From the NCBI RefSeq assembly GCF_021018895.1, contig NC_079377.1, positions 6,020,501 through 6,084,500 of the forward strand: DNA of 64,000 nt. The letters run 5' to 3'. This stretch comes from Seriola aureovittata (taxonomy: Eukaryota > Chordata > Actinopteri > Carangiformes > Carangidae). The position numbers and the translations under genes are program-made. The notes below the pieces were generated by a model. The model was not told the DNA's origin. It made no database searches and was given only the letters and a program-made list of their open reading frames with translations. This document shows, one piece after another, positions 14,801 to 49,442 of this stretch. Numbering within the stretch: the stretch's first letter is position 1; each line of letters begins with the position of its first letter.

Positions 14801-15834
14801 ATGGCGTGAACTCCTCTTTCTGTCTGTGAGGGTTTCATATCCACCGTTTGTGCGTGCACACAAGAAGCCAAGTTATTGGGAGAAATCCAGTTACGGAGGT
14901 AAATCAGGGACTGCGCTTACATGCAGGTGCTCGGTAATCAGATTCCACCCCTACCCCCTACCACAGCTTCAAACCAAGGCTGGCATATTAAGTGTATTAC
15001 ACGGATGAGTAACAATGTTTCCTGCTGCACTGCTGCCACAGTGATTGTGAGTTTCCGTCTTAAGTCTTTGTTATGCACAGTTCCTCCTCAGATAAATACA
15101 CCCAAGAAAAAGACATCTGCTGTCTCCATTAGAAATCTAGCTGAGTTAACCAGATTTCTCTTAATCTTTTTCTCCGATTAAGGAAACCAGGGTTCTTGTT
15201 TACATGAACTAGACAAAATCGGGTTAAAGAAATAAAGGCTTAACTAAAATCTTGTTCATTTTGTTAGCCGTTTTGCAATTTGAAGCTACTGTGAATGTGT
15301 GTTTTCCCTCTGGCCCACTTAAGCATTTTACTGGCAGCGTTGGTGGTGCTCAACAGTCATGCAAATTAGATCTTGCCAACCTTTGGAGATTACTGTAAAA
15401 CCAGATTCAGTTTTTCTTCAAGACATACAATACACACGTCATGCGTACTGAATGCTGAGAGAGCCTCGTCTCCATACTGGCCATAAAACATTCCCATATG
15501 GCGTATGGATGTTGTATTGAGAATCCAAACCTCTCCTGTAACTATCTCAATGTTATGATCCAATGACTAACAATGAAAGTGTTTGGTATTAAGGTAAAAC
15601 AAACACAACACAAAGCAAAACAAAAAGTAATGAGTGAAATATAGACAAGCAACTTTAAGAAATTAATTCCATGTTTGTCTTCAGGACAGGACATGATCTG
15701 TTTAATGACTGTGGTTGGACAGTGATGTTACTGTAATGACTCTGACCTCTCTGGAGTCCCATCCTGCCTCTTACCTTTTGCAGCCGCTTCCTGACAAAAC
15801 CACAAAACCTGTGATCAATAAATAATGAGGTGAT

Positions 15835-16065
15835 TTGTTTGGAAGTGGTTTCTGCCACAAACTTCTCTGTCTGAGAATGAAGTTCATTAGAGCTGCTCAG
15901 CGTGTCAGCGTTTATGCATCGGTGCAGGGTATCTACCCCAACAATCGCATTAATCAACAGCTGAAAGATGCTGTGGGCTATTTTGAAAACATGTCGTATT
16001 TGCATAGCAGCGAGGCTTCATTTGTGGAGCTGAAACTTGGCCCAGACACATTAGCAGTGATGTAA
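15835..16065. other. Possible conserved non-coding block before first stk32c exon
   Basis: This is a low-repeat, compositionally balanced stretch just upstream of the first visible kinase exon. It is open on the plus strand, with an overlapping minus-strand open frame over 15655-16005. Neither translation resembles a known domain. It contains homeodomain-like 'cattaatca' and octamer-like 'tgcat' words. Its texture resembles conserved non-coding elements, but that is only an impression; no comparison was made. Confidence 0.2.
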
Positions 16066-16195
16066 CTCTCTTTCCCAGCCAGTACAGATCTACGCTTAGA
16101 TTTATGTATGTGTTCATTTATCCAGGCTGTCTAAATGCATGTTTATCTCATACTAAATACTCTCTCTGTTTTCTGTTTTCTCTTCTGTTCTGTAG

Positions 16196-39546
<23,351 letters not shown>

Positions 39547-39870
39547 CACCACATCGCCTCACAGTGACGATCGCAGGTCTCTCTGGCTGCTGCAGTGTTT
39601 GTGCCATGCCGATAGATACGTTCTCACCTCTCTCCTGTATTGTAGCTAGGAGCGGAGGAAAACACACAGCAGGGCGATTTGAAGCGCAGCAGGACCTAAA
39701 ATGGCTCCCACCATTTCCCTTATCTCTTTGTTTTGTTTTGTTTGTTTTTTTTGTAGCATCCTTCCGGTAAGGCATGAATGAAGCAGATTTCCAGAGAGTC
39801 CCCACCTACTGTATGTGTCCACCCTAGAGTAAGCTCTAACTTCTATGCAATGTTACAGTATAGCATGACA

Positions 39871-39876
39871 AATAAA
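39871..39876 (+). terminator. Proximal poly(A) signal of stk32c
   Basis: AATAAA 325 bases after the stop, followed by the GT-rich stretch 'gaggtgttgttc' about 15-25 bases on, as expected for a cleavage and polyadenylation site. Confidence 0.55.
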
Positions 39877-41184
39877 GTATCACTTAATAGGAGGTGTTGT
39901 TCAGGAGCGGAAACCTCCACGAGCATGATGACATCCCGAGCAATGGCAGTCCACCGTTTTTTGTGGGGTTGGTGGTTTTGGCGGCGGCGCCTCCCCTCTC
40001 AGCCTTCCTGTTCAAAATCTGATGGGGACAACTGAATTATTCAGCACACGCAGGCACTCAGTTTATGTTATTGCTTGTGTCTTCAGTTCACTCTTCCCCT
40101 CAGCCTGTCTCATCTAACGTGTGCCCTAATTCGGAAAAATAGTTCTTCATTCTCTCCTGGAGCGCCTTCCTCCTGTTGCAACACCTCTCTGAGGCACTTT
40201 TACAGTAAGCATTCATGGCTGTTTTCAGTCAGGCCAAGGCGGTGTGGCTGGATTCATGTTGTAAACCTGTTTAAAGTGGTGCCTGATAATCAGTATTTGT
40301 TAATCACATTGTAGCCATGGATGCATTATAGGTCAGAATGCTAGTTTCTTCTTTGTCCAAGCTTTTTTTTAGGATGACAAGGTACGGTGATTTATGGGAA
40401 ATCAGTGCAACAATCATAATGAAAGGTTTTGCTTGTCACTGTGTCTGTAATGGTTACCAAGATGTAGTATTTTAGCCCTGTGTTGTGCTCTGATTCAGAG
40501 AGCATCCAGAAACTCTGCTCTGGAGAATAAATACCAATCAGCAACAATCACATCCTTTAATAATCTATTAGAGAGCTGTTTGCTTCACTGGACTCCATCG
40601 TCTCTTTAAGTGCTTGGTTAGTATAAAGATCATCTCCCCGTAGAGTTTGTTTGGGGGCTGTACTTAAACGTGTAGCTGTGCCCTGTTGGAACTTCAAACT
40701 GTATAGACGAACTAGTCGATAACTGTCATCGTGATAGTGGTACATTTAAGGTGGCACCGTCAATCTCAGTCTGAACGACTGGGAACATGTAGCAAAAGTC
40801 CACCTTAAAACCCTAAGGCCTAATAAAATGAAAAACCATGTAAATAGCATACAGTGTAGGGTAATTAAACTCGCCACAGTTTTATGTGGGACTGCGAACT
40901 CGACATATAAACTAAAGGAAGAGCCGTGTGAAGCTGCGTGCTGCTTCATTCTTCTCTTCTTTCCAAGTGTGCAGGCACAACTTGTAGGCAAAATATGCCA
41001 AAGCTTTTCTACCATTTGCATAACCATTTCTAAGGAACTTTGAGTGTGTGAATGTATGTCTCTTTTCCCAGTATAACATAAAGTCAATGTTCCTTCTGCA
41101 AGTGAAAAAATACTTTCATTTATACAATAATATTGTGATGATGTATAAAGTATATATTTCAGGTAAGGGGGTAGACCTCAGAGT

Positions 41185-41455
41185 AAGTTTTGGGAAGTAC
41201 GCCTGTTCACTGTCAAGAATAAAATGAGAAGATTGACACCACCACTCAGAGAACTGAGCTGCAGCTAAGAGGCAGTTAGCCTAGCTTAGCATAAAGACTG
41301 AAGGCAGGAGTGAAAAATCCACTTACTAGGGCACCTAAAGCTCACTAATTAACATGTTGTGTGTAGTGTGTTTAATCTATACACAGTAATGTTAAATTTC
41401 AGGGGAATTCACAAGCTCTGTTTGCCAAACAACAGCCAGGAGCAGTACGTTTCTG
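41185..41455 (+). repeat. Dispersed repeat, 'GTTTGACATTTTGGG' family copy 3
   Basis: Contains 'agttttgggaagtacgcctgttc', 'atgagaagattgacaccac', 'cagttagcctagcttagcataaagactg' and 'acctaaagctcactaattaacatgtt', in the same order as the other copies. Confidence 0.75.
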
Positions 41456-42424
41456 TTGCATAGAAGTCCTGGATGGATGGGAGAAGTGTTGTCCATCAAG
41501 TCATAGTTATATGGGGTAATTTGCTCTAAACCCACAAATTATAGATAAAAAAAAAAAAAAGAGAGATACAGTGTGTTCAGTTAGGAGCTGAAGTGGTGTG
41601 GTAGGTGGAGACTGAACTTTGCAGAGAGCCAGGCTCGCTGTTATAGGGAGACTCTCAGGGGACTGCGAGGCGTAAGGCACGTGAAAGACGGAGGCAGCCT
41701 AAGGCATCGGTGGGCTTCATTTACATAGTGCTCTTGCTCGCTGGGCTGCATTTACTCTGAAACCTTCTACTGTTTTGAAAGCCACAGTTGTTAATGCTCT
41801 CAGCAGCCTTCATAAATTACTTTGTCATTTCTGGATTGAGAGTAATCTTAAATAAGAGGGGTGCCCATTCACGTACTGGCCAAAGAGCTGATAACTACGG
41901 TGGCCCTGAGAGCTTAACGCACTGCAACCTAAGAAAACACATGCAAAAAGACAAAACACAAACAATTTTATAAAACATCTTCATCAATGTAACAACACGT
42001 GTGCTGTAAATACACACAGCACAAGCAAATACAGAAACACGCTGCAAGTGGCACAGACTATAACGGAGGTGTTCACAGGGGACACAAAAAACATGAAGAA
42101 CCTGTCTGGTACACACTTGTTCAATGCTTTGTGACTTTTGAGGTTAAAATGTTTCTGAATTTACATGTGTTTTGTCTATTTGCATTCATTTTCTTAAGCT
42201 TCAGGGCGTTGAGCAGAACATTGTTGTTTAAATAAGATGACAACAAACTGAATGACTTTAATAATCATTTCACAGTAGAGTGTAACCAGAGAATTAGACG
42301 AGCTCTGATGTAACCATTTTACATTTTTTAATGAAGACTCATGCCATTATCAAATATACAGCAAATGGTGATTTATATTGTACACTGTAGCACTGTAACA
42401 ACGTAATAATACTGTATCATTGGT

Positions 42425-42545
42425 AGTTTGATGGAGGCCTCAGGTCAGTCGACAGCATCAGTGGTATCAACCTTCTCATCTATCACCCTCAGAAACAAAG
42501 CAGACAAGTGTACTTCCCAAAATGTAGAGCTATTTCTTTAAACAC
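42425..42545 (-). repeat. Dispersed repeat, 'GTTTGACATTTTGGG' family copy 4 (reverse)
   Basis: The complement reads 'cattttgggaagtacacttgtctgc', then 'gatagatgagaaggttgataccactg', which is the 5' part of the same family in inverted orientation relative to the copy 1 kb to the left. Confidence 0.7.
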
Positions 42546-43748
42546 TATACATTATGATTAGATTAAGAAGCTTCTTTAAAGGGATATAAAGTGGCATCTT
42601 CCAAGTTCGCCAAAATATATGATGAATTTAATAGTATCAAGCCCTGCGCTTTTTTTGCATGTACCTTTACAGTATAAGCCTGTTTTTGCCAAAGCCTTGA
42701 GCTTGAGCCTTACCGGCTGATTTGTGCATGCACAAGCTTTTGGTAATAGCATACCTCGATACTCACCTGATTACTGACACAGTCCAAATCAAAGTATAAC
42801 TGACATGTGTGGCTGTTTCTGAGCAGTGAGTTTTGTGAACTTTAAACTGTACAAAATCCTATAATCTGCAGTGTTATATGGGCGGCATGATATTTTTAGA
42901 TGATATGCAGTATCTTCTGGCATCTTGTAGGTTGTCTTAATGCTCTGTTCAAGTATACGGGCTCGTACCCTTGCTGTATGAGTGGAATGAGGTCAGCAGC
43001 TGTGTGCGTGATGCTCTGTTGTGGGTTAAGTGTTGCGTTTTTGTCTGTGCAGCAAAAGGAAGAAGAAATTGGAAGTGGGACAGGTTTTCAGTTCACCCCA
43101 TAACAGAATTTGCTGCATTATTAAAACACTGAATGTCTCCATTTGTGGAAAAGAAAGCTCAGTTATTTCTAAGACTCATTAAATGAGACTACACTCCATC
43201 AGAATCAACATAGGCTTAAAGTGGATGTGTAATTATATGTTAATCATTTGTAAATGGATAAAAACTGATTTAATTTAAGTGTAGCTTTTCTCTAAGTTAC
43301 AATACTAATCTACAGTTTTGGCATTTGTTGATATCAGTGATCAATCCTAATTGGACCGTGCTTGCAAACCCTCCCGACATGTTTCTTTGTGTGTTAATGT
43401 TCTGGATGCTGTTAGGTGTTTCAAATAAAAAAAGGCATTGTGCTAGTGTTTGACCAGCAGCAGCATGTCTCCTGCTCAAGCGTTTCCCGATTGATGGATG
43501 CTCTCGAGGCGTACCATACTGTAGATGTCTTACCTCTGTGGATACAGTTTGAAACTCAGTGCCCTGTTGAGAAATACAAAACAAGAAGAAGATGTGATTT
43601 ACGCCACTCTTTTCCTCCTTGTGAACCTATTTTGCATAATGTTCTTGTGCTGCAGGATTTTTACAGGGAGTCGGTGAAAGCCTTGTTACTGTACCAACTG
43701 AAACTGCTCTGTGTTTAAAACATGCTGCTTTAACTGCTTTGATAAAGA

Positions 43749-43754
43749 AATAAA
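43749..43754 (+). terminator. Candidate distal poly(A) signal of stk32c
   Basis: AATAAA followed by a U/GU-rich 'ccgtgtctttgtc' about 25 bases downstream. It is the strongest-looking plus-strand site before the convergent plac9 gene and would give stk32c a 4.2 kb 3' UTR. It could also be fortuitous. Confidence 0.4.
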
Positions 43755-44125
43755 ACTCCTTCCAGTAATTTTACATCCGTGTCTTTGTCATTTCCACTGA
43801 GACGCGGCGTCAAAGGCACAGTTTGTGAGGGGACAGTAGGGGGCGACGGAGAGAGAGAGAGCGGGAATTGACTTTTTGAATTAATCTCTTTGAATGGCAC
43901 TGTAAACATGAGCTGTGCCACTATTGACTGCAGGGGGTTAGAATCTGGGACTGAATCTAAGGCTGGAGAAGAGAAGAGGCTGTTGCAGGATAAGTATGAA
44001 TAAATAATGCAGAGAGGCTCGTCTTTGTGCAAAGAGCTGCCTCCTCATCTCAGATATAAACTTCTTTTTGATATACAGATACATGTATCTAGAAAATAAA
44101 AAATAAAAAAAGTCATAGAAACAGA

Positions 44126-44131
44126 TTTAAT
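44126..44131 (-). terminator. Candidate poly(A) signal of plac9
   Basis: The minus strand reads ATTAAA (complement of tttaat) about 60 bases beyond the plac9 stop. No canonical AATAAA is found closer. Confidence 0.4.
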
Positions 44132-44191
44132 CCTTAAAAGTCCAAGTTCAAGAGTCTTCGTCAGCCCCTCCTCCATGGACATCTGGTTAGT

Positions 44192-44341
44192 TTAGGACTC
44201 GCCCCTCTGCCCCGGCTCCTCCAGGATGTCCACAGCTGTTTTTCCTGTATTGTCCAACATGGGGCGCCACTTTGGGGCTTCAATGTCATCCAGGAGAGAA
44301 GCAAGCCCGACCTCCAGCTTCTCCACGGTCTCCTCCACCTT
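44192..44341 (-). CDS. plac9: plac9 exon 3: coiled coil and stop
   Basis: The minus-strand acceptor is tcctgcag. The exon encodes KVEETVEKLEVGLASLLDDI followed by EAPKWRPMLDNTGKTAVDIL and EEPGQRGES, then TAA. Heptad spacing of V, V, L and L supports a short coiled coil. Confidence 0.85.
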   Translation of the reverse strand, partial: KVEETVEKLEVGLASLLDDIEAPKWRPMLDNTGKTAVDILEEPGQRGES

Positions 44342-45761
44342 CTGCAGGAGACAGAAGACATATTTTTGTGGCTGACATATAAATAATACATTAATAAGTT
44401 GTATTATGAATAATAGAGTCATCGCTCATGAATAATACGATGACTTATTCATATGAATATTACAGTTGCCCAAAACAGCGAGTAAGGTAAGGTCAGAGTG
44501 AGTCTGGGGTTTGTCAAATTAGATGAATGTGGAGACTTTACAGTAAGTCATCAGTGTTTTGGAAAGAGCTGAGAAATCATGGAGATTTTTACACAATAAG
44601 TGAGACTCCAGGCTGCAGCTTCGTCGGCATCTCATGCTTGAAAGGAAATGCTGAGGATTTTTTTTTGGCAGCCTCAGATGGAGAAACAGCTGACATTTAA
44701 TAATGAATTTTACACCAGGAGGGGAAAAAAAACATTCTGAATCCTGGTGACTTCAAAGCACTGAGGGCTGAGTGTGAGGTCGGTTTAGAAACGGCACCTT
44801 CTCCACTACATCCAGGCGGCTGTGAAGGTTGGTGTGCTCCTGACAGGCACTTGAACGCACCGCTCGAGGCCGCAGGTCAGGCTCAGGACCTGAAAACAGA
44901 AAGGATGTGTATATGAGTGGACGCACAGCATACAGTATGATGCACACACTTACAGTTACAGGTATTAGGAAGCAGAAATATTCTTTCCTATGGCGGTAGG
45001 AGATACTAAAGTCCAACCTGATCTGGAAAACAGAAAACATTCATCAACATATTTAGTGGACAAAGGTGTCGGTCTTCTCATATATCCCATCAATAAAGCC
45101 TAAAAGTCCAGGGTTTTTAAAAGAATCTTTTTGGGAACTGGGTTTTTCTAGTAACTGTCCAAGGTGCTCGAAGTCTCACTCAAATTTAAAAGGGTTCCTC
45201 CAGAAGCTGTAACTTGAAGATGAGGTTCTTTGAGGGTTCGTCTAGGAACTTCATCCTATGGAACGGTCACTTGAAGCACCTTCAGTGTAATTTTACATTA
45301 GCTGAGTAGCCAGTTGGATATTTGAGTAACCTCATCATATGTAAAGGGTTTTTTTGAAGCACCACAAATATATTTTTAAGTTCCTTGAGCCCCCTGTTGG
45401 ATGTTCGAGGCACTTTTAGTTTTTACAACATACAGTATAAGCAAATTTCCCAAAATGTAAAACCAGCTTGAAGTCAAACCTTTGATGCTACGATACAAGA
45501 AAAAAAGCATCTCTTTCAGTGCAGTTAAATGAATGTCTTAATTCTAACAAGGAAATCTACTGTTTGGATTATTTGCTTGTTTCCAAATGAAATTGTGTTT
45601 TATTGTTTTTCTCATAATGGCAGGACAGTGATCTGCCTTTCTTATGTGGAGTCTAAATTGAGAATAAACTGTGCAACATTCAGCACCATGAAGAAGAGCC
45701 TGATTCTCTTGGTGTGAGTTCACTTCAGCCAGATGGGGAGGGGCCACCTGCATTGTTCGAG

Positions 45762-45793
<32 letters not shown>

Positions 45794-48700
45794 TACAGTG
45801 ATGTTTCCAATTATCTGTTTCTCTTTGAAGCCGACATATTTGAGGGGAAGTCTTCATTCTCTCGCACCTTCTCGTGGCTGCAGGCCAAGCTCCCATTCAC
45901 AGCATTTGTACTTTATAAATGAGCAAACTTCTCCTTCATTTCCTGGATGCTGGCGGCGTTGCTGTCGCTGTTATTTAGATAAAACATTTGGAGTGTTTAC
46001 AGACAGCTAATGCCCGAGAGCGTGTGTTGTTATTGAACATTAATGATGCTAAGGCTGTGTTAGTTTGCCTCTGCAGAGGGCTTTTTGTCAGTGTCATTCC
46101 TCTCATACTGTGGCTGCTTACCAATGACCAAACAAGGATGTGCTTTCACCGTTTCTACATAGTTAGGAAGCAAAAAATCCTTGCAAAAACACTTCAGGTC
46201 GCATCTTGAAGTTTTCTTTTATAACCACTGTTCTATGAGCTGGTGCCTTCCTGTGAGCTGTGAAAACCTAAACTCAAAACCCTGGAACTGCTTTCTTTTG
46301 ACTTTCTTCAGGTTAAAATTGTTATGTTTTTTTGATTGACAGGTAGTCATATTGGACCCTTCTTTTGAGCACAATGAGAAAGCTCTCTGTCTGAACCTTT
46401 TCCTACCATCTCATACCTCTGTATTGTTTGTCCTCGCTAGAGCTTCACATGGGTTTATGGAAATATTCATTTCAGAGCAAAAGCATTCAGTCTGCTGTCA
46501 GATAAACACAGACTGCTGTTTTGTTCAGGTTTACAGCTGTGGACTTCAACACATTCACATCTGACGTGAACTAAAAAAGATTTGCTTTTATTAATGGCCG
46601 TTTAAAATGTCCCCCTGTAAGAGGAATCTGCTCCGTAACGAGTCCTTTACTCCACCACAGACTCGTCAAATCTTTTGTTCCTTAAGCAATGAAGGCTGTG
46701 CCAGCAGAGACAGCCAGAAATGATTCCCATATCTTATTCTGCATGATGTACAGCCTCGCCCGAGCATCACGCTGCCTTGATTTTACAGCGATATCCCATG
46801 GAAACATTTTACAAGCTCCATTACGCAGGCCGGAGGGGTGCCAGGTTCAGTACATGCAGGATGCAGGCCAAGAAAGAGCGACAGATGAATGAAAGGTAGG
46901 CTACAGTGACTTCATCAGATTTTCTAACTGAGCAGACGGGGCAGATGTCTCAGCGATGTAGGTTTGGTTGAGCATGAAGATATGAATATTTCCTGCACAG
47001 GATCTGGAGGTAGAGTCAGATTTCTAAGTTGTCAAAAATGGTGGTGTTTTATTGTTGCATTTCACAACAACCACAATCCACAATCCACTCCAGCTGTAGC
47101 AGAATGTGCTGCTGGTTTCCAGATCAGCAAAAAAAAAAACCCCAAAAAACAGGGCTCTCAAATCCCCCCTAAAACCACAGCTGCGCTTCCATCGACGTGT
47201 GAGTGTGTGTTTGTGTGATCAGCGTGTGTACACAGCACATCCTGCTCTTTAGGAGGGGAAAAACGTGCAACAGAGAGTTACATGCTGATGTTCACAGTGA
47301 ATGCCTCACCCACTGAGTCTGCCAGAGCTGCTATGAAAAGAAAGAAGTGTGTGTAATAGACTGCAGATGCCATTAATGTGGCTGAGATGTTATATTGTCA
47401 CCAGTCTGTTTCCAAACAGCGAGAAGGCATTTGTTCCTGTTTGTGTTGGCTTTCGCTCATATGAAGACTTTTTTTTTTTCCTCTCAGAGCTGTTCTAGGA
47501 GGTTGAGAAATCACATAGTGACCCCCCACCTCCCCTACATACTCCAAGGAATCACACACCACAGGGAAAGCAAACGTAGATATGATGATCTGACTGACTC
47601 CACCCAAGGACAAAGGTGAACCACTGTGTGTGTATGTGTGTGTGTGGAGTGTGTGTAATGTTTCTTTTTTTCTGAGGGGGGATGTGCACTGACAGGGCCT
47701 CCCTGCAGGACAGAGGGAGTTCAGTCGAGTGCAGAACTGAGGAGTTAGTGCATAACAACAGTGTTCATACAAACCAAGCTCTGGCCTGACAAATGCCAAT
47801 AGAAAACAATAAAGGTCCCATATAGTATAAAGGTAGATGTCTATGTTTTGTTTGATTATAGAGCAGGTCTATGTTTTATATTAATACGATGAAAGTATCA
47901 AAGCGCTTAGTCAACAGAGAAATGCACACAGCCTGTAGAAACTGAAACCAGCTATCAGGACTCCTGTCATTTTGTGATGTCATAACTATACAGTCACTGC
48001 TCTCAGCCATGCCCCATGGCGGGGCCCACCTGGACCCACCATCTGACCTTGCAGGATTTGATTTCTGTGGGTGTTAACCTGAAAACTGCTATATTTTTAT
48101 TTGATCACTCAGAAAACAGTCAGCCAATCAGAAGAGAGGCTCCTCGCCTCCACCTCTCTTCTGATTGGCTCACCGACCTGTTGTTACTAGAGCTCCAGAC
48201 AGAAACCCGAGAGAGGAGATGTGAAACTACATTGAGATGGTTTTTGGTTCTTAAAACCACAAATATATCTTTTTATGGATCAACACTTCAAAATAAACAC
48301 AGGAAACACGTATGTAAATATGGAGCTGTGAGGTGGTTTACAAGCAATAAAGAATAAAATCTTGTACCAAGATGTAGTGGCTGTATTGCAGTGTGTACCT
48401 CCCTGCTTGAATATATAGTGAAAAAAAATTAATGAGTCCTTACACTTCGACGTCTCTAATTGCTTACAGTGCACACACACTTCAGCTTCAGGGCTTCACT
48501 TTAAAATAAACTTCAAATGCCTTGATTGCTCACATGTTGACCGCTCCAGGCGATTCGGGGGCTTCTGTCGCTCAGAGATCAGACCTGAAACCTCAGTTCA
48601 CTTCTGTGATTAAATAATAGCTGCCATATCTATTTCTCCTGGCTTTTAAGATAAGTGAGACCGGTGGAGTTGCCACATCCTACCTTTAAACAAGAACTAT

Positions 48701-49442
48701 TTCACCCTGGTATGTTTTTTTGGTGTTTTTTTTAAATGGAACTGATGGAAATAAAATGAAATGAGGCAAAATGCTTGGTGCGTTGGTAACTGTGTGTGAT
48801 GGTGTGCGTATGCTTCCTGCAGTTGGCCATTCTTGCAGTATGAAGTCAGTGTAATTCACACTGGAGGCCGTCACTCACAGATCTGGCTCTGGAGTGCTGG
48901 CCCACATTTCTGTGAATTTCCAGTGGATTATTGTAACGCTGGTAAACAAAGCTCAAAACACTGAGGGGCAGGAAGATGAACATGATAGATGAAGGGAAGA
49001 GTGATTGTTTGAAACTCTGCTGACAGTATATTAGATTATGTGCAGCCAGAGCTGCAGTTAAATTAGTAACAGATGTGCTGGCAACACCCTGCACACACAG
49101 ACCCACATGTGTGTGCGTGTGTGGGGAGCCATGATGTCAGTTCAGCTTCATGTGTGTTCATCCAGCCATCATCTACACACACTTACATGCATTATACCAT
49201 GCACCTAAAGCAAAATGTATGGAATAGACACTGATCAATAAATCATCTGTTCTAGTAAATCAACACACCAAACACTGAACTTGTTTAGCTGCTTCCTCTG
49301 TGTGCCCTCTGGCCCTTCCTGTCTTGACCTGTGACCCCCGTCTCCCCCCTCCTCCAGACCCCACCCAGCATCCCTTACCTGCTGCAGCATAGCCAATCAG
49401 GAGGAGGAGAAGTCCGATCGAGGAGGTGGGGAGGCGGATCAT
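44192..49442 (-). CDS. plac9: PLAC9-like small secreted protein, three exons
   Basis: Joined CDS on the minus strand: 49442-49379, 44889-44798, 44341-44192, giving 101 residues plus stop. Human PLAC9 is about 97. The first exon is an N-terminal signal peptide, MIRLPTSSIGLLLLLIGYAA, followed by a small-residue cleavage region. The second encodes a linker with one cysteine (SSACQEHTNLHSRLDVVEK). The third continues as an amphipathic coiled coil (KVEETVEKLEVGLASLLDDI) and an acidic tail. The core Cys-x(2)-His ... RLDVxE ... VExTVxxL matches human PLAC9 as I remember it, as does the exon layout. PLAC9 is a secreted protein of unclear function. The gene is convergent with stk32c. All splice sites are GT-AG and phases agree. 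Confidence 0.85.
44342..44797 (-). other. plac9 intron 2
   Basis: A 456-base GT-AG intron on the minus strand. I see no repeat or other feature. Confidence 0.8.
44798..44889 (-). CDS. plac9: plac9 exon 2: cysteine linker and coiled-coil start
   Basis: The minus-strand acceptor is tgttttcag and the donor AAG|GTGCCG. The exon encodes (G)PEPDLRPRAVRSSACQEHTN followed by LHSRLDVVEK. The single cysteine and the RLDVVE core are the most conserved part relative to PLAC9. Confidence 0.87.
45765..45792. repeat. C28 homopolymer
   Basis: Twenty-eight consecutive C on the plus strand. Such runs are length-unstable and prone to sequencing error. Confidence 0.97.
47811..48345. repeat. Dispersed repeat, copy 2 (AAAGGTCCCATAT family)
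   Basis: Homologous to 10342-10710 over most of its length ('aaaggtcccatatagtataaag', 'gaaagtatcaaagcgcttagtcaacagagaaatgcacacagcctgt', 'ctatatttttatttga'). It differs by carrying an 18-bp inverted pair in its second half. Confidence 0.75.
48122..48170. repeat. Perfect 18-bp inverted repeat, 13-base loop
   Basis: The arm at 48122-48139 (agccaatcagaagagagg) is exactly complementary in reverse to 48153-48170. It sits inside the dispersed repeat; the homologous copy near 10650 has only a shortened remnant of the structure. Confidence 0.93.
49379..49442 (-). CDS. plac9: plac9 exon 1: signal peptide
   Basis: The minus-strand ATG at 49442 is in the context 'cctcactATGa', with purine content weak at -3. 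The exon encodes MIRLPTSSIGLLLLLIGYAA plus A and a split Gly, then donor CAG|GTAAGG. A short polar start followed by a leucine-rich core and small residues is a textbook secretion signal, which also supports this start codon. Confidence 0.83.

Larger units (their letters stand above)
1..16195. other. stk32c upstream/intron region, no recognised exon
   Basis: This stretch precedes the first visible stk32c exon. Because that exon opens in phase 0 after a 3' splice site, at least its adjoining part is intron. I looked for the missing upstream exon, which should encode the glycine-rich loop ending just before the Val-Cys-Ile-Val strand, and did not find it, so it probably lies beyond the left edge. 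The sequence holds dispersed repeats (entries at 955, 6300 and 10342), a long TC tract at 11743 and T runs near 3271 and 12233. The open frames are short and have no recognisable domain. Confidence 0.7.
39547..44191. other. stk32c 3' UTR and intergenic to plac9
   Basis: No coding exon is seen here. The first part is stk32c 3' UTR, ending at either the AATAAA at 39871 or the one at 43749. The stretch also holds two copies of the 'GTTTGACATTTTGGG' repeat in opposite orientations (41185-41455 and 42425-42545). The plac9 3' end approaches from the right. Confidence 0.65.
44890..49378 (-). other. plac9 intron 1
   Basis: This 4.5 kb GT-AG intron on the minus strand contains a C28 run (45765-45792), a dispersed repeat copy (47811-48345) with an internal perfect hairpin (48122-48170), and several short CA or TG stretches. 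No other exon was recognised on either strand. Confidence 0.75.

Noticed and set aside
15655..16005. 116-codon minus-strand open frame near the first kinase exon
   Set aside because: No recognisable domain, start context or splice partners. Kept only as part of a possible conserved block.
44161..44391. Trp/Arg-rich minus-strand frame
   Set aside because: It overlaps plac9 exon 3 in another frame; only the frame ending at 44192 joins in phase to exon 2.
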